A stretch of 64,000 nt of DNA from Symbiodinium natans (GCA_905221605.1 CAJNDS010000324.1:570640-634639); one strand, 5' to 3'. Positions 46,081 to 55,979 are shown, counted from the first letter of the stretch. The notes: a model not told the origin generated them from the sequence alone. Program-made: numbers and translations.

Positions 46081-46535
46081 GGTTTTTATGGTTCAAGGTC
46101 TAGGAGGCCTAGACCCTGCACCCTAAACCCTGAACCGAACTCTTCCACCCTGACTCCGAATTCTTGAACCTTAGCCCGTTTAACCGCAGTTCCTTATCAC
46201 TTGCGGTCCCCTTTCGCGGAGTCCCCTTGTTTGGATACGGTATACACCCTAAGCCTCGAGAGGATCGTCGTTTACAAGCTACTCGTAGCTGCCAGGGTGA
46301 GCACTGACTTTGAGAGAAGCCCCTCATGACATCCAAAGGTGCAGATCGCGGATGCTGTGGGGCTCAGGGTGTAGGATTCAGGGTCACGAGGGCTAAGCCC
46401 TAAACCCTTAACCCTAAACCCTAACCCCCAAAACCCTAAACCCTAAACCCTATCATCCCTAGACCCTATAAACCTTAATCTCTAAGCCCCAAGGGGTTTT
46501 ACACCAGAAACTTCACATCCCTTCCTTTCGGCGCC

Positions 46536-46605
46536 ATGGCCCGGGGCAGCGTCAACAAGGCTCTCGCGCAGAAGCGGAAGCACGAGGAGGCGCCGCCCGT
46601 TGAGG
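46536..46605 (+). CDS. Candidate first exon with start codon
   Basis: GCGCCATGGC is a strong start context. The exon reads MARGSVNKALAQKRKHEEAP then PVE, ending CCGTTGAGG|GTTTAGG. Preceded by C-strand repeats and followed by G-strand rep-like sequence. May open a second + strand gene continuing in the Lys-rich exon at 47489. Confidence 0.5.
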
Positions 46606-47325
46606 GTTTAGGATTGAGGGTGTAGGGTTCAGGGTTTGAGGTTTAGGGTTTAGGGCTTGAATTCGGGAGTCTTAAGAGTTTAGGGCCTTGGGTTTGTCGC
46701 GAAGTGAGAAAATCAAGCTTTGCAAAAAACCTAACTAAAGCCTGTTGCAAACTCTAAATCAGCAGGAGAGTCGCGCACATAAACAAGGCAGGTAGAGCTT
46801 CCTGAGTTGCGTCTTCAGGGGATCTGTTTAGGTAATTGGGTTTTGGGCTTGGGGTTTCGGGCCTACATTACTACACCTAAACCCAAACCGACCCTTGACG
46901 AACTAGAGTGAAACAAAAAGGTTTAGATGTGGGCAGTCGACAGTACACCTGGACACCGTTAGGGCTTGGTATCAAGGCTTTTTGTGTAGAAGAGAGGAGT
47001 AGCCATTTGTAAACTTAAACAAATAAATAAAGAACATACATGTAAATATGTAGTTACAGACACTCACTCACTCACTCACATTACAAGGAACTATATGTTG
47101 TCACCGAAAGCTGTACAATCGTACAATCACAACCCTACTACTCCATATCTCATTGTAGAGCTCCTTCCTTCGCGAGTTCGCTGGTCAATTTCCAAAAGGT
47201 CATTGGCAGGGTTATGGGTTTCGGGCTTCGGGTTTCTCATCAATTAGACTGGACTTCGCAAGACACAAAGACCGGCGTGGATGTTAAATTGCATTGTATC
47301 AACCCAACTTATAAGCCCTAACTCG

Positions 47326-47430
47326 AAGGGTGCATTGCCTTATTATTGGAAACTTGGGCCCCGAAAGCCCGTGTATAGGAAGTACTTTAAGGCCCAAGTA
47401 TTCCTATGTAGGTACATGGACCCTCAGGGT
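47326..47430. mobile_element. MITE-like hairpin element, family B, copy 2
   Basis: AACTTGGGCCCCGAAAGCCC / AAGGCCCAAGTATTCC and GTACATGGACCCTCAGGGT. Left outer arm is degraded (GAAGGGTGCATTGCC). Confidence 0.7.
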
Positions 47431-47488
47431 GACTTACCCGCATTGAAGCCGTGGGGTTTAGGGCGTTGGGTTCGGATTTTGTGTTCAG

Positions 47489-47587
47489 GCCGCGCAGAAG
47501 CAGAAGGAGAAGAAGAATAAGAAGACAATTCCTGCAGCCCGACGCCCCGACAAGAACGAGGATGCGGAAAAGCTGAAGAAGGGGAAG
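47489..47587 (+). CDS. Candidate exon, Lys-rich
   Basis: TTTTGTGTTCAG| AAQKQKEKKNKKTIPAARRP then DKNEDAEKLKKG, with a donor at GGGGAAG|GTTCCT. The frame stays open to 47665. It suits the basic N-terminal exon at 46536. Probably a disordered, nucleolar-like basic segment; no family. Confidence 0.45.
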
Positions 47588-47942
47588 GTTCCTCCATGCC
47601 TCCCCAAAACTCGACGAAAACGCCGGGCACCGGCCGCAGCCTCAGGCACATGGCATGAACCCTAAACGCTAACGCCCAAACCCCACAAACGAAAGTCCCC
47701 GTCCTGAGCCCCAAGGCGTGCACTCTTCGACCCTAGACCCTAGAACCTGAACTTCAAAGCCTAAGTTCAAAACCCTGAACTCTGACCCCTGAACCTGCAC
47801 TTACCCTAAACCCCGAAGCCGAAACAGCGTCTGAACGATTTAGGAGCCACACCTTCCGTTCAGGGTAGACTGTGTAGGTCTTGGGGGTTGGGGCAGCATC
47901 TACTGTACAGCAGGTTTAGCAAGGGCTGGGTATCTTATGGTT

Positions 47943-48089
47943 GGGTTCAGGGTTCAGGGTTCAGGGTTCAGGGTTCAGGGTTCAGGGTTCAGGGTTCAGG
48001 GTTCAGGGTTCAGGGTTCAGGGTTTAGGGTTTAGGGTTTAGGGTTTAGGGTTTAGGGTTTAGGGTTTAGGGTTTAGGGTTTAGGGTTTA
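47943..48089 (+). repeat. Two-part telomere array, (TTCAGGG)11 then (TTTAGGG)10
   Basis: A clean switch from TTCAGGG to TTTAGGG at about 48020. The variant block is homogeneous. Confidence 0.97.
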
Positions 48090-48153
48090 GCACAGCGATA
48101 CATGCCATGCGCAAGGCGATCACCCTCAATAGTCTGCGCAACTACTCCCCACA

Positions 48154-48254
48154 GGGTAGTTTTTTTCAGCTAGGGTCCCTTTGTTGGTTCCCTAAATAGT
48201 ACGGCACCCTTGAATGAAGGACCTCAAACAGGACCCTTATTTAGCGAACTACCC
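48154..48254. mobile_element. MITE-like hairpin element, family C, copy 3
   Basis: GGGTAGTT / AACTACCC ends, with inner GCTAGGGTCCCTTTG and GGACCCTTATTTAGC. Confidence 0.65.
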
Positions 48255-48259
48255 ACATT

Positions 48260-48700
48260 TCGCTTTCTTCTTCCGTATCGTGTGACTTGCAGAACGATAG
48301 CGGACATGCGGAAGACGATAACGCCGTGACCCATGCCTTTTGACTTTTCCAGAAAAATTGACCTTCGATCACGCGAGTGTACTATGTTTTGCATCGTTTA
48401 TAGGCAGATGCAGGCTTAAGTTGTACAGAGACAGTTATCACACAAGATCAACCTATTCTGCTTATGCTGATATTTGTGTTTTCTTAATTCCTATTCACAA
48501 GTCTACACATACGTAAGAAGATAAGAAGTACATGCGTACACGCGCATAATCATTATGTGAACATATCTATATAATGTGTACGATCAAGGATAGATCGATC
48601 TTGAAGAAACTCGTCTTGTTTACTTAACTGTAAGTTCTTCAGGGTAAGGAAACTGTCACAGACATGTTGTTTCTTCGCTTTTTAGCAAAAAATCAACACG
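48260..48700. other. AT-richer repeat-free stretch, no gene seen
   Basis: Marked drop in GC compared with neighbours (TATAGGCAGATGC.., ACATATCTATATAATG..). No open frame above 60 codons and no recognisable RNA gene. Confidence 0.5.
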
Positions 48701-48701
48701 A

Positions 48702-49270
48702 CGACAAGTCGTGCCCGTGGCTCGTGTGTGATATTACAAATCGTATCCCCTTGCACATATGTGATATCACAAGACGCAGAAAACTTTGCCCGTAACAAAT
48801 CGTACCCCCTACTATCTTTTCTTTTTACATCCGATTTTCTGGTATCTGTATGAGGCATGGCGAGATGTACGATTTGTCGCCTGCAATTTGTTGGCATCTG
48901 CACGAGGCATGACAAGATGTAGGATTTGTTGCCTGTGACTTGCTAGTTTCTGTAGGAGGCATGGCGACAAATCGTGCCCGTGGCTCGTGCGTGATATCTC
49001 AATTCGTATCCTCTGTCTTCTTTGTGATATTACAGAACCCTATGCCCGTAACAAATTGTACCCCCTACTACTTTTTCTTTTTAAATTCGATTTGCTGGTA
49101 TCTGTATGAGGCATGGCAAGATGTACGATTTAATGCCTGTGATTTCCTGGCATCTGTGTGATGCATAGCAAGATGGACGATTTGTTGTCTGTGATTTGCT
49201 GGTATCTGTGCGAGGCATGACAAGATGTACGTTTTGTGGCCTGTGATTTGCAAGTTTCTGTGGGAGGCAT
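48702..49270. repeat. Higher-order tandem repeat, two ~260-300 bp units with ~52-bp subunits
   Basis: CGACAAATCGTGCCCGTGGC.. starts unit 2 at 48964, and CGACAAGTCGTGCCCGTGGC starts unit 1 at 48703. Each contains CGTAACAAATYGTACCCCCT, then 3-4 copies of a ~52-bp subunit (TTTGCTGGTATCTGTATGAG, GCATGGCAAGATGTACGATT). Minus-strand frames (SYRYQQI.., CLAQIPANHRQQIVHL..) come from the subunit. Confidence 0.85.
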
Positions 49271-49348
49271 GGCGACAAATCGTGCTCGCCGTACAAGAGG
49301 CGCGGAGCGAAGCACATCGTGACGAACACGAGCGCGCATGACTCGTAG

Positions 49349-49525
49349 CTTCCAGCGCAGGCGCTCAAGGCCGAGCTTTGCCTGCAGCAAAGACGCCGCA
49401 TCCGGGAGGCACTGGCGTCGCTGGTGCCCGCTATCGAGAAGGCCTGCGCTCGTTCCTTGAACTTCCTTCGACGCGAACCCCAACAGCTGCTACGCGTGCC
49501 AGGCCGAAGAGCGCGCGGGAGCTAA
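49349..49525 (+). CDS. Candidate coding exon, 58 codons
   Basis: Open frame LPAQALKAELCLQQRRRIRE then ALASLVPAIEKACARSLNFL and an Arg-rich end to TAA. Strong helix-like, Leu/Arg composition. Overlapping frames at 49378-49614 are probably shadows. May belong to the same gene as the ASCH region downstream. Confidence 0.42.
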   Translation, partial: LPAQALKAELCLQQRRRIREALASLVPAIEKACARSLNFLRREPQQLLRVPGRRARGS

Positions 49526-49780
49526 GTTTCACTCAAACAGGCACGTTCGCATGCAAGAACCCTAGAAAAATTGATTTGCGCCTCGCTCAGCTTTGCTTGC
49601 TTGTGTCAGCGTGAGAAATGTCAGCTCCCGTTTGGCTGCATATATGGATGCCAGCTGCTGGCTTGGCTCATGCGTTTGCAAAGGGAGGACGTGCGGTGCT
49701 CGAGGCACAAAAGATCCAGCTGAGAGAGGACGTAGCCAGGACAGCACCAGCTGTAGAAACGAGCAGATCCCGAGCTCGCC

Positions 49781-50286
49781 ATGGCTGCGCCGGCAGAGCC
49801 AGTTCCGCAGCAAGCGCTGGTCGTGAAGCACGAGTGGGTCGAGCGCATTTTTCGGAACGGCAAGTCGTGGGAGCTGCGAGGCTCGAACCTGCGCAAGCGA
49901 GGAAGGTTTGCCATCGCTGTAAGCAGGGAGAGCTGCTTAGCGGGCGAGGTCACCTTCGTGGACTCCTTCCCCGTGGGCCGGTTGAGCGAGGGAACGTGGC
50001 TTCCTTACACGAATGCCGAGATTGACCGACGGCGCTTCTTGCTGAACCCAGAGAACGTGCAGAAGCACCAAGTGGACGACCTCGGCTCCGTCACGTACAA
50101 GGTCGTCTATGCCTGGGTCATGCACGTCCAACAGCTTACCTGCCGGAAATCTGTTACACCCCGGTCAAGGGGCCTCTGTGGCCAAAACTGTCCGAGGCCG
50201 TGACCGAAAAGCTGAAGGAGAGCCGCTGCTGCGAACCAGAAGAACGAGGAGCTCTGAAGCGTGCGCGTCGCTCCTCAAGCAGCTGA
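49781..50286 (+). pseudogene. ASCH-domain protein with an internal frameshift
   Basis: ATG in GCCATGG context, MAAPAEPVPQQALVVKHEWV, then ERIFRNGKSWELRGSNLRKR-GRFAIAVSRE: the ASCH pattern W-x-x-x-I-x-x-GxK-x-WE-(I/L)RG..-R-(G)-x-(I/F)-x-(I/L)-x-x-S, followed by AGEVTFVDSFPVGR (G-x-x-x-(I/F)-V-(D)). ASCH domains are PUA-like folds thought to bind RNA or modified nucleotides. The first frame is ASCH-like up to YAWVMH (50122). The sequence then makes sense only in another frame (YLPEICYTPVKGPLWPKLSE and on to RRSSSSS and TGA at 50284). The span is 506 nt, so one base is lost or two gained near 50122-50135. Either a sequencing or assembly indel or a recent pseudogene. Confidence 0.62.
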
Positions 50287-50399
50287 AGCATTGCGTTTCG
50301 CAAACGTCTGCGCTGGACTTGCGTGAAAAGGTTGCGAACACGACTTGGCACGCGCTCTGCACTGAAGTTCTGAGAAGAGATGTACCTGCAACATCACGT

Positions 50400-50462
50400 G
50401 CACGTATGAACTTGTGTTCGCACACATATATATATGTGTATACATATATGTATATATAGCAA
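50400..50462. repeat. (AT)n/(GTATAC)n microsatellite
   Basis: ACATATATATATGTGTATAC and following ATATGTATATATAG. Confidence 0.85.
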
Positions 50463-50465
50463 AGC

Positions 50466-50871
50466 GTGGGAGGCTTGTCTGCCTCAGGCGCGACATTCGG
50501 ATCCTGCCGAAACATGCTCAGCATTCGAGCGGATGTTCAGTCGAAGCAATTCGAGACTCAAAACTTTTGTTCCGCTGCCCGGCTCTGTGAAAAGAAGATC
50601 GATCGTTTTTTGGAAGCCAGTGACATCGCTCCCACCTTGCAGTCAAACCATGTCGACGGCGTCAGACCGCTTCAGCTCCAGCCGCGTCAACGTTGGCAGG
50701 ATCCTCGACATCCTCGTGGAACGTGTGCAAGGCGTGGTTCTTGGTAGTCTTGTTCAGGTGACAGAAACCGCTCCACTAAAAACAAGTGCATGGGCACATG
50801 TGCGCTTCCGCCCTCAGGCCAGATCCCGCAGGGCGAAGCGGAGGCGCGGATGCAACACGCGCTGGACATAA
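50466..50871 (+). CDS. Candidate coding region, frames unsettled
   Basis: Two plus frames overlap: one with RADVQSKQFETQNFCSAARL then CEKKIDRFLEASDIAP (50466-50747), another with RFSSSRVNVGRILDILVERV then QGVVLGSLVQVTE (to 50871). The second half of one may follow the first half of the other. No family recognised. Confidence 0.35.
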
Positions 50872-50899
50872 AAGCAGACATGAATCGATATTGCTGACA

Positions 50900-51330
50900 T
50901 GCGAAACGCAAAGGTGAACCAGCGCTAGGAGCAGGCGAGCGCGCGTAGCCTTGAAGTGTAGACATGAAACCGCTTCAAAACTGACCAGTCTCGCATCGCA
51001 GAGACACGCAATGTGATTCTGCGTGACACGCAGTTGCAGGGACAGAGAATCGGTCGAGTCGCAAACATCACTCTGAGCTTGGCACGCGCGCCTCTTGCAG
51101 CGTATATCAAGCAGTAGAACGCGTGTGCAAGAGTCATGGATCCCAAGAACGTGAGGAACCCAGTCGAGACGACGCCAGAATGGCTCGGTTTCTCTTTACC
51201 TCTCTCCACCCTCGTTTTCCTACGCCTTCTTATGGTGGCTTTTCCCCGGTTGCATCCGGGCCGTCCCGGGCCCTGGTAGGACGTTAAACAAGGCCTATGG
51301 GCCGTCTTCCCGAGGACGTTAACAACGGTG
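50900..51330. other. Repeat-free GC-rich stretch
   Basis: A minus frame of 146 codons (51365-50925) covers it with mixed composition (for example FLTFLGSMTLAHAFYCLIYA). The plus strand has only short frames. CGGGCCGTCCCGGGCCC near 51267 is a GC palindrome. Gene status is uncertain. Confidence 0.25.
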
Positions 51331-51334
51331 GCTT

Positions 51335-51830
51335 TTGCCCGGACTTTGGGAAGGCGGTTTGGCACATGGCGGTTGGATTGATCTTGGGCTGGTGGTGTTG
51401 CGGTTAAGCGTGCGCTTGCAATATTTCTTCGGCAGGCCCCCCTGGCAGGCCCCCCGGCCGACCTTCCGGCAGGCCCCCCTGGCAGGCCCCCTGGTCTTTA
51501 AGCTGTCTAACTGCAAGTCGTGCTTCCTGCCCTCTCCTTCGCTGCTGCCGTGCTCCACCATCTGGTGGGTGCGGACTGCCTGCTCCGCCGCGTGTGCGGG
51601 TGGGCCGGCCATGCTGCTGCACCGCACTTGCGCAAGCAGGTGCGGGCGGTGGCGCCCTCGTACTGCTCCTCATCCTGGTGTTGTTGCCAGGCTCTGAGGG
51701 TGGGCCTGGCAGCTTACGTCAAGGAAGGTGCCCTCAGGCTTCGTTCGTTGGGCCACTCGTCTCGTGGCAGGGGGGTGTTGAACTCAGCCTGTGGCCCTTA
51801 AGGCAGGCGCTTCCGCCCTGGTGAGATTGG
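51335..51830. repeat. GC-rich block with CAGGCCCCCCTGG tandem repeats
   Basis: GCAGGCCCCCCTGGCAGGCC is repeated at 51434-51492 in ~13 and ~45 bp periods. Three plus and two minus frames are open across 51335-51830, a mark of high GC and not of five genes. I do not choose one. Confidence 0.6.
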
Positions 51831-52047
51831 TGGTACGCAGGAGAGAATGGTACAAGCCGGTTGCTGCACTGGTGGAAATCTCCCAGGGTTGGGGTGGGCA
51901 CATGTTGTTTTGTTTGGTTGGTTCCTTGTTTTTAGGTGGGCAATAACAGAAGAAAAGCTCACCTGATCCAGCACTGCCATTTGCCCAAGAAAGCCCCCAA
52001 GAATGAAAGATACTAGTCCCCATATTCCCAGTAAAAAGGAAGAACCT

Positions 52048-52054
52048 GTAGGTA

Positions 52055-52086
<32 letters not shown>

Positions 52087-52146
52087 ATATACATATACAT
52101 ATAATATGTATATATATATATATGTATTATATATATATATATATTT
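52048..52146. repeat. (AT)n microsatellite, fold-back
   Basis: TATATATATATATATGTATA and mirrored ATATACATATACATATAATA. Long self-complementary AT tract. Confidence 0.95.
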
Positions 52147-52190
52147 ATGTTTTTTGGGGGAGTGGGGCTTTAGGCAAATAGTAGATCACG

Positions 52191-52274
52191 GTGCGCGTCT
52201 GCGCTCCCGAAGGCTCGGAGGCCGCCAAAGAGCGACCGGAGGTGCATCTACGAGGCCCTGTTCAGTTCAGAGGG
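52191..52274 (+). CDS. Candidate micro-exon ending on telomeric array
   Basis: Frame VRVCAPEGSEAAKERPEVHL then RGPVQFR, ending TTCAGAGG|GGTTTAGGG. Good composition, but the acceptor is not obvious (ATCACG|). Confidence 0.38.
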
Positions 52275-52315
52275 GTTTAGGGTTTAGGGTTTAGGGTTTA
52301 GGGTTTAGGGTTTAG
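52275..52315 (+). repeat. Interstitial telomeric array, ~6 TTTAGGG units
   Basis: Begins at the candidate exon edge. Confidence 0.95.
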
Positions 52316-52529
52316 TTGGTTCAGGGGTTTGGGGTTTAGGGCTTGTGGAGTTGCGGTCTAGGGTTCGAGGGTTTGGGGGCTTGAGGGTTTTTAGGAAGTT
52401 TTCATAGGATTTGAGGGTTTAGTTTGTGTTGGGATTAAGTAGAGTTTATGATTTAGTGCTAAGGCTTTGTTTAGAAAGTTTCGAGTCTTACGAAACCCTT
52501 CTGAACTAGACTATGACGGGCTTACCCCG

Positions 52530-53023
52530 ATGAGTGGCAAGAAGGTCATGGCGGAAGACGCTGCCAAAAAGGAGCTGGTCATCTTCAACGTGTGGAGTCC
52601 ATTGTGACAATGGCAAACACCACCTTCGCCGACCTTCGAATCAAAGTGGGTGAGAAGTTCGGCATCAGAAAGAGCCACGCCAAAACGTCAATCATGAGCT
52701 ACAAAGCCAGCCCGCTCAGCTCAGGTCGCAAGACGCTTTTTTTCGGACTGAGCCTCAAACGCGGGAACACTATGCGGATGAACACAGGCGTGTCTGTTGG
52801 AGGAGAACGAGCAAAGGCTTCCAATGAGGAAGTAGCTATCGTGATTCAGCCTATGGTTGCAGAGTCGGACGTCCATGTTGTTCGCAACGCGTTGAGTTTG
52901 AACCAAACTAACTTTGAAGCTTTCATCAAGAGCCTGAGCGTTGAGACGCTCACCACAATGGTGGAGAGCATGACTAATCAGACTCGCACGGGGGTTGTTT
53001 CGTGCACCGATACAAACTCGTAA
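52530..53023 (+). pseudogene. Unknown protein gene with a 2-nt frameshift
   Basis: ATG at 52530: MSGKKVMAEDAAKKELVIFN then V, with the frame lost at AACGTGTGGAG. Reading past one GT of GTGTGG gives ESIVTMANTTFADLRIKVGE, KFGIRKSHAKTSIMSY and on to TDTNS and TAA at 53021. The second part alone is open from 52610 (MANTTF..), 137 codons. The coding part is lower in GC and free of repeats. The C-terminal half is Asn/Thr/Ser rich with VHVVRNALSLNQTNFEAFIK. No family recognised. The two good halves in different frames suggest a GT-slippage indel. Confidence 0.5.
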
Positions 53024-53269
53024 CGTTTAAGATCAAAGCCTCGCAGTACTAGTACTTCAACAACTCTGTGAGTTCCCACCAGAAAACACGAAAACCCCTC
53101 AGCTCTACAACTCTCACCCCCAAAGCCTGAACGCCAAAGCTTGGAGCCCTAGAAGCCTACTATAGGGGTCGGAAGAATTGCTATCCTGTGGTCCCTGTAT
53201 AAGTATACTAGAATACCTCCCCCCAAGCAAACAAAAGCTATTCTAATTGTTAAGGCCCCTAAACCCTGA

Positions 53270-53395
53270 CACGCTGACACCCTGACACCCTGACACCCTA
53301 AACCCTAAACCCTAAACCCTAAACCCTAAACCCTCAGCCCTAAGCCCTAAGCCCTAAGCCCTAAGCCCTAAACCCTAAACCCTAAACCCTATTCG
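53270..53395 (-). repeat. Mixed variant array: CCCTGACA, CCCTAAA, CCCTAAG
   Basis: Three ACCCTGAC units, about five CCCTAAA, six CCCTAAG, then CCCTAAA again. Blocks are homogeneous. Confidence 0.95.
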
Positions 53396-53444
53396 GATTC
53401 AATATTTCGGCCGTCGGCCCTGTACTACAGCACCATCTTGCAAG

Positions 53445-53513
53445 GAGAAGATGGAATGGAGCGAGGCGCTGCAGCTCGAGCTGGCGCAGGTCGGCGACCC
53501 CACGAGCCAGAGG
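53445..53513 (+). CDS. Candidate micro-exon, 23 codons, phase 0-0
   Basis: CATCTTGCAAG| EKMEWSEALQLELAQVGDPT then SQR |GTTTAGGG. It lies between a C-strand array (left) and a perfect G-strand array (right). Charged, helix-like. Confidence 0.5.
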
Positions 53514-53591
53514 GTTTAGGGTTTAGGGTTTAGGGTTTAGGGTTTAGGGTTTAGGGTTTAGGGTTTAGGGTTTAGGGTTTAGGGTTTAGGG
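53514..53591 (+). repeat. Interstitial telomeric array, ~11 TTTAGGG units
   Basis: Starts at the exon donor. Confidence 0.97.
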
Positions 53592-53924
53592 GTTGAAGTG
53601 GTAAGCCTTAAAATTCGTTGTGTAGGGTCTAGGATTTGCGGTTTAGGGTCTCAACTTTCGCGCTAAAGCGCAGAGAGAGAGAGAGAGAGAGAGGGGGAAA
53701 ACCTCAAGAAGCGGGACAGCCTAACGTTCTGGGGCAAGAGTTGTAAGTTTTTGGAGGCCAGCCCTTTTACCCTGAGCTCTAAACCCGAAATCCTTAAATC
53801 CCAGACCCCAACCCCGCAACACTATGAGCTGCAATGGGAAGCCGGGCCAAATTCCGGCACCTTTCCAGAGTTGTTGGGCTTCTGGCGGGCTGAAGGGTTT
53901 GTGGGTCTTGGGCACAACCCTAAA

Positions 53925-54095
53925 CCCTTAAACCCCTACGCCCCCACCCCTAAACCCTTCAACCCCTACGCTCCTAAGTCCCTAAACCCCTAAGCCCCTA
54001 AGTTCCTAAGCCCCTAAACCCCTAAACCTTAAACCCTAATCCCTAAACCCTAAACCCTAAACCCTAAACCCTAAACCCTAAACCCTAAACCAACC
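53925..54095 (-). repeat. C-strand array, CCCCTAAA/CCCTACG variants to CCCTAAA
   Basis: Octamer-type CCCCTAAR to 54030, then about seven perfect heptamers. Confidence 0.9.
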
Positions 54096-54112
54096 CTAAG
54101 CCCCTAAACCGG

Positions 54113-54184
54113 TGCATGGAGAAGGTCAAGTTGGCTCCCGATTCCTTGGCGGCCAAGCACAAACCGACTCATGGCTGCTTCCGC
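54113..54184 (+). CDS. Candidate micro-exon
   Basis: Frame CMEKVKLAPDSLAAKHKPTH then GCFR, followed by a poly-T tract (54187-54199). The C-strand array ends just upstream. Confidence 0.38.
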
Positions 54185-54889
54185 CTTTTTTTTTTTTTTG
54201 TTCCTTCCTTTGGGTTTAGGCTTTGGGGTTTAGGGTTTGGGGTTTAGGCTTTGGGGTTTAGGGTTTGGCGTTTAGGGTTTGCAGCTTAGGGTTTAGGGCC
54301 GGGCTCGCTTGTTCCCTTACAAAGCAGCCAACCCCAAAAGGGTACCCTTCGTATCAATATGGTTACTAGGCCTAGACCCTGTCCCTTCAAGACAATCCCT
54401 AAACCTAAACCCTGAACCCCAAACCCTAAACCCTAAACCCTAAAGGGTTTGGGGCGGTTATAGGGTTTAGGGGTTTCAGGGTTTGCAAAGTTGAGGGTTT
54501 AACGACGTTGTCTTATCATGAGCCCCAAGCCCGAAGGTGAGTAGTTCTCCCAAGTGGGATTCCTTCTTTGGGTCATGGTGACAAGCCACACCCTAAACCC
54601 TAAACCCTAAACCCGAAACCCTTTAGGGGTTAGGGTTTAGGAGCCCTGAACCTGAAACCCTTTGCGGTGTTGACGCCCTAGAGGGTTGGGCGTTTTGGGT
54701 TCCTAACGGGTTTAGGGCTTAGGGCTTATAGGGTCCTGAACCCTAAGTCTTTCGACCCTACACCCTCCACCAAACACCCTTCAGCTCTTAGGTTTTAAAC
54801 GTTCGAGCGGCCTCTATGGCGAACTGATTCTTGGGCTCTGAAAAGTGAAGATCATTTCGGGCCGCTATGGTGCAAACCCCCTAAACCCC

Positions 54890-54975
54890 AAACCCCAAAC
54901 CCCAAACCCCAAACCCCAAACCCTAAACCCTAAACCCTAAACCCTAAACCCTAAACCCTAAACCCTAAACCCTAC
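54890..54975 (-). repeat. Two-part array, (CCCCAAA)6 then (CCCTAAA)9
   Basis: Homogeneous variant block next to a canonical block. Confidence 0.97.
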
Positions 54976-54988
54976 GAAAAGCAGCTAG

Positions 54989-55061
54989 GGCCGACCTCCT
55001 CGTCGTCCTCATGCGGAACAAGCAGTTCGAGGATGTGATCGAGCCTCGCCCTGCTCTTCAG
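54989..55061 (+). CDS. Candidate micro-exon
   Basis: AAGCAGCTAG| then ADLLVVLMRNKQFEDVIEPR and PALQ, followed by GGCTTAGGG and G-strand array. Helix-like repeat-protein flavour. Typical arrangement. Confidence 0.48.
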
Positions 55062-55140
55062 GGCTTAGGGATTAGGGTTTAGGGTTTAGGGTTTAGGGTT
55101 TGGGGTTTAGGGTTTAGGGTTTGGGGCTTGGGGTTAAGGT
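55062..55140 (+). repeat. Interstitial telomeric array, G-strand, with TTTGGGG variants
   Basis: Follows the candidate exon. Confidence 0.9.
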
Positions 55141-55186
55141 TTGGGCTTTTTGCTTAGGATTTGGGGTTCAGGCCAGGGTTCAGGGT

Positions 55187-55400
55187 TTAGGGTTTAAGGT
55201 TTAGGGTTTGTGTTATTGGTGGGCTTCCAGATGTAGTGTCTGATGATTTCGGGTAGGGAGTTTGGGGGTTCAGATTTCTGACATTTCTGGGCTTGGATGC
55301 AGCTTTCTTCGCCGGTTCTTCTGGTGGGGCCCAAGCAAGGGAGTGACGTGCAGTGAGCTGATACGTATGCCTAAGCCAGAAACCTGCGCCTGAACTCGAT
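55187..55400. CDS. Possible coding stretch, minus strand
   Basis: A minus frame of 86 codons contains GFWLRHTYQLTARHSLAWAP then EEPAKKAASKPRNV. Plus frames are poorer. In the + strand gene model this would be intron interior. No recognised family. Confidence 0.22.
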
Positions 55401-55529
55401 ATAAACCCTGCAAACCCCTCCAACCCTATAAACCCTGTAAGCCCCATAAACCCTGCATACCCTGACCCTTAGCTTCCTAGACTAGACCCTAGATCCTCGC
55501 AACCCTAACCCTTGCGTAAACTGCTGCAG

Positions 55530-55624
55530 GCCCTGCTGGCCATTGCCAAGCGGCGTGCTCCAATGCCACATGCAGTGCTGCTACGTGCGCTGATGGAGCT
55601 CCCGTGCAGTGGCATTTACAGGGG
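55530..55624 (+). CDS. Candidate exon with GTATGG donor
   Basis: TAAACTGCTGCAG| ALLAIAKRRAPMPHAVLLRA then LMELPCSGIYR, ending CAGGGG|GTATGGGG. Good acceptor and donor. Helix-rich; could be part of a pentatricopeptide-like (PPR) array, with the piece at 56384. Confidence 0.52.
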
Positions 55625-55789
55625 GTATGGGGCTTTGCGGATGTTTAGGCTTCGAAACCCTGAACCCTAAACCCTGAACCCTGAACCCTAAACCCTAAAC
55701 CCTAAACCCCCCTAAGGGCTTTCAGGCTGGGGAGGGCTGAGGCTTGGGAGGGGCTGGAGATCTTTGAGGGGTTTGAGGGCTTGGGGTTC

Positions 55790-55838
55790 GGAATTTAGGG
55801 TTTAGGGTTTAGGGTTTAGGGTTTAGGGTTTAGGGCTT
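55790..55838 (+). repeat. Interstitial telomeric array, ~6 TTTAGGG units
   Basis: Preceded by a C-strand block at 55656-55710. Confidence 0.95.
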
Positions 55839-55979
55839 GTTGTTTACCGTTAAGAGTTTTAGGATACCAGGGTACAGGGGTTTAGGGGTGGAGGCTTTTG
55901 TTGTTTAGGCATATACGAGTTCTAAGTTTTGGGGGGTTTGGTTTACTGAGTTTTCTGGCAGGGAAGGCTTTAGGGTTCA

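Noticed and set aside
48702-49270. CRISPR-like array
   Set aside because: Repeats are degenerate, unevenly spaced, without unique spacers, and the genome is eukaryotic.
51335-51830. Five overlapping open frames as genes
   Set aside because: High GC removes stops in all frames and the tract contains tandem repeats; no family seen.
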